Source: Candidatus Rokuibacteriota bacterium (GTDB lineage Bacteria > Methylomirabilota > Methylomirabilia > Rokubacteriales > CSP1-6). Taken from it: a stretch of DNA of 9,192 nt. Position 1 is the first letter of the stretch; every line of letters starts with the position of its first letter. Location: the NCBI GenBank assembly GCA_003221435.1, contig QHRS01000135.1, positions 1-9,192 on the forward strand, in the 5' to 3' direction. The notes below the pieces were generated by a model, which saw nothing but the letters and a program-made list of their open reading frames with translations, did not search any database and was not told where the DNA came from. Below, piece after piece: positions 6,463 to 9,192 of this stretch. A program made the position numbers and the translations under genes.

Positions 6463-6705
6463 CTACGGGACGATGACGTCGTGCTCGATCGGATCGACCG
6501 TGACGCCCTTGCCCTTGAGCCAGGCGATGCCCTGCTCGAGCTTGGCTTCGTCGGCTTCCATCTCGAGCGCGACCCAGCCGTGGTCCCTCTTGACGTCGGC
6601 CCGGCGGATGTTGGTGATGATGTCGAAGTCCTTCACGAGATGGTAGATGATCGGCTCCTGGATCCGCTCGGGAGGGAAGGTCAACCGCACGCGCATGCGC
6701 GCCAT
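6463..6705 (-). CDS. NIL-domain small protein
   Basis: An 80-aa stand-alone NIL domain. Seen: RVRLTFPPERIQEPIIYHL, FDIITNIRRADV and GWVALEMEAD, then WLKGKGVTVDPIEHDVIV, giving the ferredoxin-like beta-alpha-beta-beta-alpha-beta order with the NI(L/R) motif that names the family. Known: NIL domains form the methionine-sensing C terminus of the MetN transporter ATPase, and are fused to ferredoxin domains in a protein tied to homocysteine synthesis in methanogens. No cysteines are present, so it does not bind an Fe-S cluster itself. GGGGAG (plus positions 6713-6718) sits 7 nt before ATG 6705, supporting that start over ATG 6696. It follows the MoaD-like gene by 14 nt. Inference: a methionine or sulfur-amino-acid sensor, or accessory to the sulfur-transfer steps of this operon. 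Confidence 0.88.
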   Translation of the reverse strand: MARMRVRLTFPPERIQEPIIYHLVKDFDIITNIRRADVKRDHGWVALEMEADEAKLEQGIAWLKGKGVTVDPIEHDVIVP

Positions 6706-6712
6706 GCTCCGG

Positions 6713-6718
6713 CTCCCC
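6713..6718 (-). promoter_or_regulatory. ribosome binding site of the NIL gene
   Basis: GGGGAG on the minus strand with 7-nt spacing to ATG 6705. It is the clearest internal Shine-Dalgarno of this operon and decides between the two possible starts. Confidence 0.6.
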
Positions 6719-6719
6719 G

Positions 6720-6998
6720 TCAGCGCCCTCCCGCAATGGCGGGGACGATCGACACCTCGTCGCCGTCCTTGAGGGCGGTCTTCCTGCCCTGGAGGAAGCG
6801 GATGTCCTCCTGATTGACGTAGATGTTGACGAAGCGACGCAGGTCGCCCGTGTCGTCGACCAGCCGCTCCTTGAGCCCCGGGTAGCTCTGCTCGAGGTCG
6901 TCGATGAGGTCGGCGACCGTCGCGCCCTTTCCCTGCACCTCGGCCGAGCCCTTCGTCACCGCGCGCAGCGGCGTGGGAATCCGTACCAGCAACGCCAT
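6720..6998 (-). CDS. MoaD/ThiS-family ubiquitin-like sulfur carrier
   Basis: A 92-aa beta-grasp protein: N-terminal strands around RIPTPLRAVT, the helix TVADLIDDLEQSYPGLKERL, the strand RFVNIYVNQEDIRFL, and the C-terminal block TALKDGDEVSIVPAIAGGR. Known: MoaD, ThiS and CysO carry a C-terminal Gly-Gly that an E1-like enzyme adenylates and thiocarboxylates, to deliver sulfur to molybdopterin, thiazole or cysteine/homocysteine. Here Gly-Gly is followed by a terminal Arg, so either trimming is needed or the protein is used differently. The ATG overlaps the thrC stop by one base (TGATG), implying coupled translation in about equal amounts. No E1-like enzyme or JAMM peptidase lies in the window. 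Context favours amino-acid sulfur transfer over molybdopterin; this is inference. Confidence 0.9.
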   Translation of the reverse strand: MALLVRIPTPLRAVTKGSAEVQGKGATVADLIDDLEQSYPGLKERLVDDTGDLRRFVNIYVNQEDIRFLQGRKTALKDGDEVSIVPAIAGGR

Positions 6999-8257
6999 CA
7001 CCCTTGTCCCTCCCGGACCGCCTGTGATTTCAGATCCGCCAGCGCCCGGTCGAACGCCGAGAGCGACGGCCGGATCTGCACGTGGGTTTCGAGTCGTGCG
7101 TAGAGCGCATCGGGCGTCTTGAGCCCGTTGCCCGTGATGCAGATGACCACCGAGTCGCGCTTGCCGATCGCGCCGCTCTCGATGAGCTTCCTGGTCGCGG
7201 CGACCGTCACCCCGCCCGCGGTCTCCGTGAAGATGCCCTCCGTCCGCGCGAGCAGCAGCATGCCCTCCACGATCTCGGCGTCGGTCGCGTGCTCGCCGGA
7301 GCCGCCCGATTCCTTCGTCGTCTTGTAGGCGTAGTACCCGTCGGCCGGATTGCCGATCGCGAGCGATTTGGCGATCGTGTTCGGCCGCACGGGCACGAGC
7401 ACGTCCGTGTCGTTCTTGATCATCGTCACGATCGGGCCGCACCCGAGCGCCTGGGCGGCGTGGATCCGCGCCGTGACGCGGTCGATCAGGCCGAGCATCT
7501 TGAACTCCTTGATCGCCTTCCAGATCTTCGTGATCAGCGACCCACCGGCGCACGGCACGACGATGTGGTCCGGCGTGCGCCAGCCGAGCTGCTCGACGAT
7601 CTCGTACCCGTAGCTCTTCGAGCCTTCCGAGTAGTACGGGCGAAAGTTGACGTTGACGAAGGCCCAGCGGTACTTGTCGGCGATCTCGGAGCAGAGCCGG
7701 TTGACCTCGTCGTACGTGCCCTCGACCTTGACGAGCGTCGGGTTGTAGACCAGGGTCGCGAGCACCTTGCCCGGCTCCAGATCGGCCGGGATGAAGATGT
7801 AGGACTTGAGGGACGCCTCGGCGGCGTGCGCGGCGACCGAGTTCGCGAGGTTGCCCGTCGACGCGCAGGCCACCGTGTCGAACCCGAACTCCTTCGCCTT
7901 GGCCAGCGCGACCGCGACGACGCGATCCTTGAACGACCAGGTCGGGTGGCAGACCGAGTCGTTCTTGACCCAGACCTCCCGCACGCCCAGCTCCTGCGCG
8001 AGGTTCCGGGCGGCCACCAGCGGGGTGAAGCCCACGTGATGGCCGACCGCGATGTCGCCGTCGACCGGCAGCAGCGCGCGGTACCGCCACATACTCGGCG
8101 GGCCCGCCGCGATCGTCTCGCGCGTGACCATTTCCTTGAGCGCGTCGTAGTGGTAATCGACCTCGAGGGGACCAAAACAGAACTCGCAGACGTGAACCGG
8201 TGCGGCGCGGTAGGCGCGGCCGCACTCGCGGCACTTCAACCCCTTCAGCTTTTCCAT
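6998..8257 (-). CDS. thrC: threonine synthase-family PLP enzyme with N-terminal zinc ribbon
   Basis: A 419-aa fold-type II PLP enzyme. Known reaction: O-phosphohomoserine + water to threonine + phosphate. Seen: zinc-ribbon cysteines C9-x2-C12 and C24-x2-C27, the PLP Schiff-base lysine K110 in HPTWSFKDRVV, the cofactor-contact loop STGN (133-136) followed by LANSVAAHAA, NVNFRPYYSEGSK, the Gly-rich VPCAGGSLITK, RPNTIAKSLAIGNPADG, and TEGIFTETAGGVTVA near the C terminus. These match the monofunctional threonine synthases common in actinobacteria and related lineages. The motif reads PTWSFKDR, not the PTGSFKDRG of the plant type. ATG 8257 has GGAGAGG just upstream. It heads a four-gene operon with the MoaD-like, NIL and glycerate kinase genes. 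Paralogues include cysteate and cysteine synthases, so a sulfur-dependent reaction cannot be excluded. Confidence 0.92.
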   Translation of the reverse strand: MEKLKGLKCRECGRAYRAAPVHVCEFCFGPLEVDYHYDALKEMVTRETIAAGPPSMWRYRALLPVDGDIAVGHHVGFTPLVAARNLAQELGVREVWVKNDSVCHPTWSFKDRVVAVALAKAKEFGFDTVACASTGNLANSVAAHAAEASLKSYIFIPADLEPGKVLATLVYNPTLVKVEGTYDEVNRLCSEIADKYRWAFVNVNFRPYYSEGSKSYGYEIVEQLGWRTPDHIVVPCAGGSLITKIWKAIKEFKMLGLIDRVTARIHAAQALGCGPIVTMIKNDTDVLVPVRPNTIAKSLAIGNPADGYYAYKTTKESGGSGEHATDAEIVEGMLLLARTEGIFTETAGGVTVAATRKLIESGAIGKRDSVVICITGNGLKTPDALYARLETHVQIRPSLSAFDRALADLKSQAVREGQG

Positions 8258-8259
8258 GG

Positions 8260-8266
8260 CCTCTCC
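8260..8266 (-). promoter_or_regulatory. ribosome binding site of thrC
   Basis: GGAGAGG on the minus strand, ending 2 nt before ATG 8257 (the GGAG core is about 5 nt away). It supports the chosen start, which also places the zinc ribbon at the N terminus as in relatives. Confidence 0.6.
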
Positions 8267-8324
8267 ATCGGTAGGGGAATTGAGCCCCGGTTATTTACCA
8301 CACCGACAGCAAACCATTTGAAGT

Positions 8325-8353
8325 ACTACACACTCAAAGTTGCACCAAGTCAA
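8325..8353 (-). promoter_or_regulatory. predicted sigma-70 promoter of the thrC operon
   Basis: On the minus strand TTGACT (8353-8348, 5 of 6 consensus) and TGTAGT (8330-8325, 4 of 6) are separated by exactly 17 nt, in the most AT-rich stretch of the window. This gives a leader of about 60 nt to ATG 8257. The leader holds a small hairpin GGGG-(7 nt)-CCCC (plus 8275-8289); I recognise no riboswitch or T-box in it. Confidence 0.5.
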
Positions 8354-8379
8354 CCGGTGACGCCGTATCATCGATACTT

Positions 8380-9192
8380 GTGACACGGGCGGCCCTGGCT
8401 CCGCTCGGCCTGCTGGCGGCCTACGGGCTCACGTTCGCCGCCGCGGCGCTCGGCGGATCGATGCTCGCCTTCGACGATCATCCCGGCCAGTTCTTCCGGC
8501 TCTGGCACGGCCTCTCGCGCGGGCTCCTGCCGTGGACGTGGAATCCCGACTGGTGGATGGGCTTTCCCGAGCTCCAGTTCTATCCCCCCGGGTTCGTCTA
8601 CCTCGGCGCCGCGCTCCGCTATCTCACCCTGACGCTGCTGCCGGCGCAAGGCGTCTATCAGGCGCTCGTCTGGGTGATCTACCTGGCCCCAGGCTTCACC
8701 GCCTTCGTCCTCCTCGCGCGCCTTCTGCCGAACGCGTGGCTCGCCTTGCCCGGCGCCTTCGTCGCGCTCACGATCTCCGCCGAGACGACGAGCGGTGTCG
8801 AGGGCGGCGTCCGGACCGGCATGATCGCCGCTCGGCTCGGCTGGGCGCTCCTGCCGCTGCTGGTCCTCGCGCTCGTGCGCTGGACCCAGAGCGGCGGCAG
8901 GCGGCCAGCCTTCGCAGCCCCGGCCCTGGCGGCGATCGTGCTGTCGCACCCGGCCCACGCTCCCGCGGCGATCGTCCTCATCGGGCTCGCCGCCGGTCTC
9001 GGCCCCGGCTACAAGCCCTACCGCTTCTTTCAGGCGACCTGGCTGACGCTGACCGCGGCCGCGCTCACAGCGTTCTGGGCGGTTCCGCTGCTCGCCCACA
9101 TTGCCGAGTCGCGCGCACTCGCCTGGGGCGACCCCACCCGCGAGATCCTCGCGCGCAACTTCGCGTCGGACCCCCTGGTACCTGTGCTGCTG
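8380..9192 (+). CDS. multi-pass membrane protein, GT-C / PTPS-related-like, 5' part
   Basis: 271 codons open to the right edge, starting at GTG 8380; the alternative is ATG 8461, which would cut the first membrane helix. Seen: hydrophobic segments at about 4-27, 71-90, 92-116, 119-134, 148-166, 178-204 and 218-240. A conserved-looking loop after helix 1 has D32-D33-H34 and a Trp/aromatic-rich stretch (PWTWNPDWWMGFPELQFYPP, 51-70). HPAHAP lies at 190-195. Known: GT-C glycosyltransferases have an acidic pair in the first periplasmic loop, and the 'PTPS-related' membrane family shows a similar FPELQFYPP-type loop; my match is from memory. Inference: inner-membrane protein of lipid-linked sugar transfer or envelope glycan synthesis. 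No Shine-Dalgarno is seen. It is transcribed divergently from thrC. The rest lies outside the window. Confidence 0.75.
   Translation, partial: MTRAALAPLGLLAAYGLTFAAAALGGSMLAFDDHPGQFFRLWHGLSRGLLPWTWNPDWWMGFPELQFYPPGFVYLGAALRYLTLTLLPAQGVYQALVWVIYLAPGFTAFVLLARLLPNAWLALPGAFVALTISAETTSGVEGGVRTGMIAARLGWALLPLLVLALVRWTQSGGRRPAFAAPALAAIVLSHPAHAPAAIVLIGLAAGLGPGYKPYRFFQATWLTLTAAALTAFWAVPLLAHIAESRALAWGDPTREILARNFASDPLVPVLL

Noticed and set aside
5251..6813. A 520-codon plus-strand frame opposite the glycerate kinase and NIL genes
   Set aside because: Its Arg/Glu/Asp-rich sequence has no fold-like pattern and mirrors minus-strand codons; the minus-strand proteins have clear family motifs.
8270..8295. tRNA T-arm-like stem (GGGG-CTCAATT-CCCC on the minus strand) upstream of thrC
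   Set aside because: No matching anticodon or D arms or acceptor stem can be drawn around it; better taken as a small leader hairpin.
7082..8383. A 433-codon plus-strand frame opposite thrC
   Set aside because: Low-complexity charged translation, typical of an antisense frame in high-GC DNA; thrC on the other strand is unmistakable.
1..9192. CRISPR arrays, rRNA/tRNA genes, prophage or transposase genes
   Set aside because: No regularly spaced repeats, no RNA-gene signatures and no integrase/transposase-like proteins were seen on either strand.

Overview
This is a high-GC bacterial chromosome segment. Its genes are tightly packed in short overlapping operons, with frequent GTG starts and only a few short gaps. 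Protein style and gene content (MTAP plus PfkB, a threonine synthase / MoaD-like / NIL trio, a MOFRL-type glycerate kinase) suggest an uncultured soil or groundwater lineage such as Candidatus Rokubacteria (Methylomirabilota) or a deltaproteobacterial relative. That placement is inference from remembered protein style; no rRNA marker is present.

Layout, left to right. On the minus strand (read right to left) rlmN, mtaB, mtnP and a PfkB-family kinase form one operon covering 1-4080. The mtaB/mtnP and mtnP/kinase pairs overlap by 4 and 8 bases. Position 4101-4228 holds a 128-bp element with 29-bp imperfect terminal inverted repeats. Next comes a 49-codon C-terminal remnant of a polysaccharide deacetylase (minus, 4264-4413), then a complete 161-aa TPR protein on the plus strand (4477-4962). 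A 159-bp gap between convergent genes carries two near-consensus DnaA boxes around a perfect 12-bp palindrome. A second minus-strand operon follows, reading thrC, moaD-like, NIL-domain gene, glycerate 2-kinase (8257 down to 5122). A divergent plus-strand multi-pass membrane protein starts at 8380 and runs off the right edge.

The most unusual region is 2100-4413. mtaB is frameshifted near 2100-2106 by what looks like a 28-nt loss. rlmN is split into three pieces, with its central, Fe-S-binding third inverted and about 7 and 18 codons lost at the two junctions. The deacetylase has lost its N-terminal part where it meets the TPR gene. Genes on both sides are intact. Inversions with intervening deletions and short microhomology are typical of whole-genome-amplification chimeras and some misassemblies, so an artefact must be excluded before a biological reading. 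If real, this cell lacks two RNA-modifying radical-SAM enzymes at this locus.

How the genes relate: rlmN and mtaB are RNA-modification enzymes of the radical-SAM family (23S rRNA/tRNA A2 methylation and tRNA ms2t6A formation). mtnP opens methylthioadenosine salvage and may work with the adjacent PfkB kinase. The thrC/MoaD/NIL trio suggests a link between O-phosphohomoserine metabolism and protein-thiocarboxylate sulfur transfer, with glycerate kinase feeding 2-phosphoglycerate into central metabolism.
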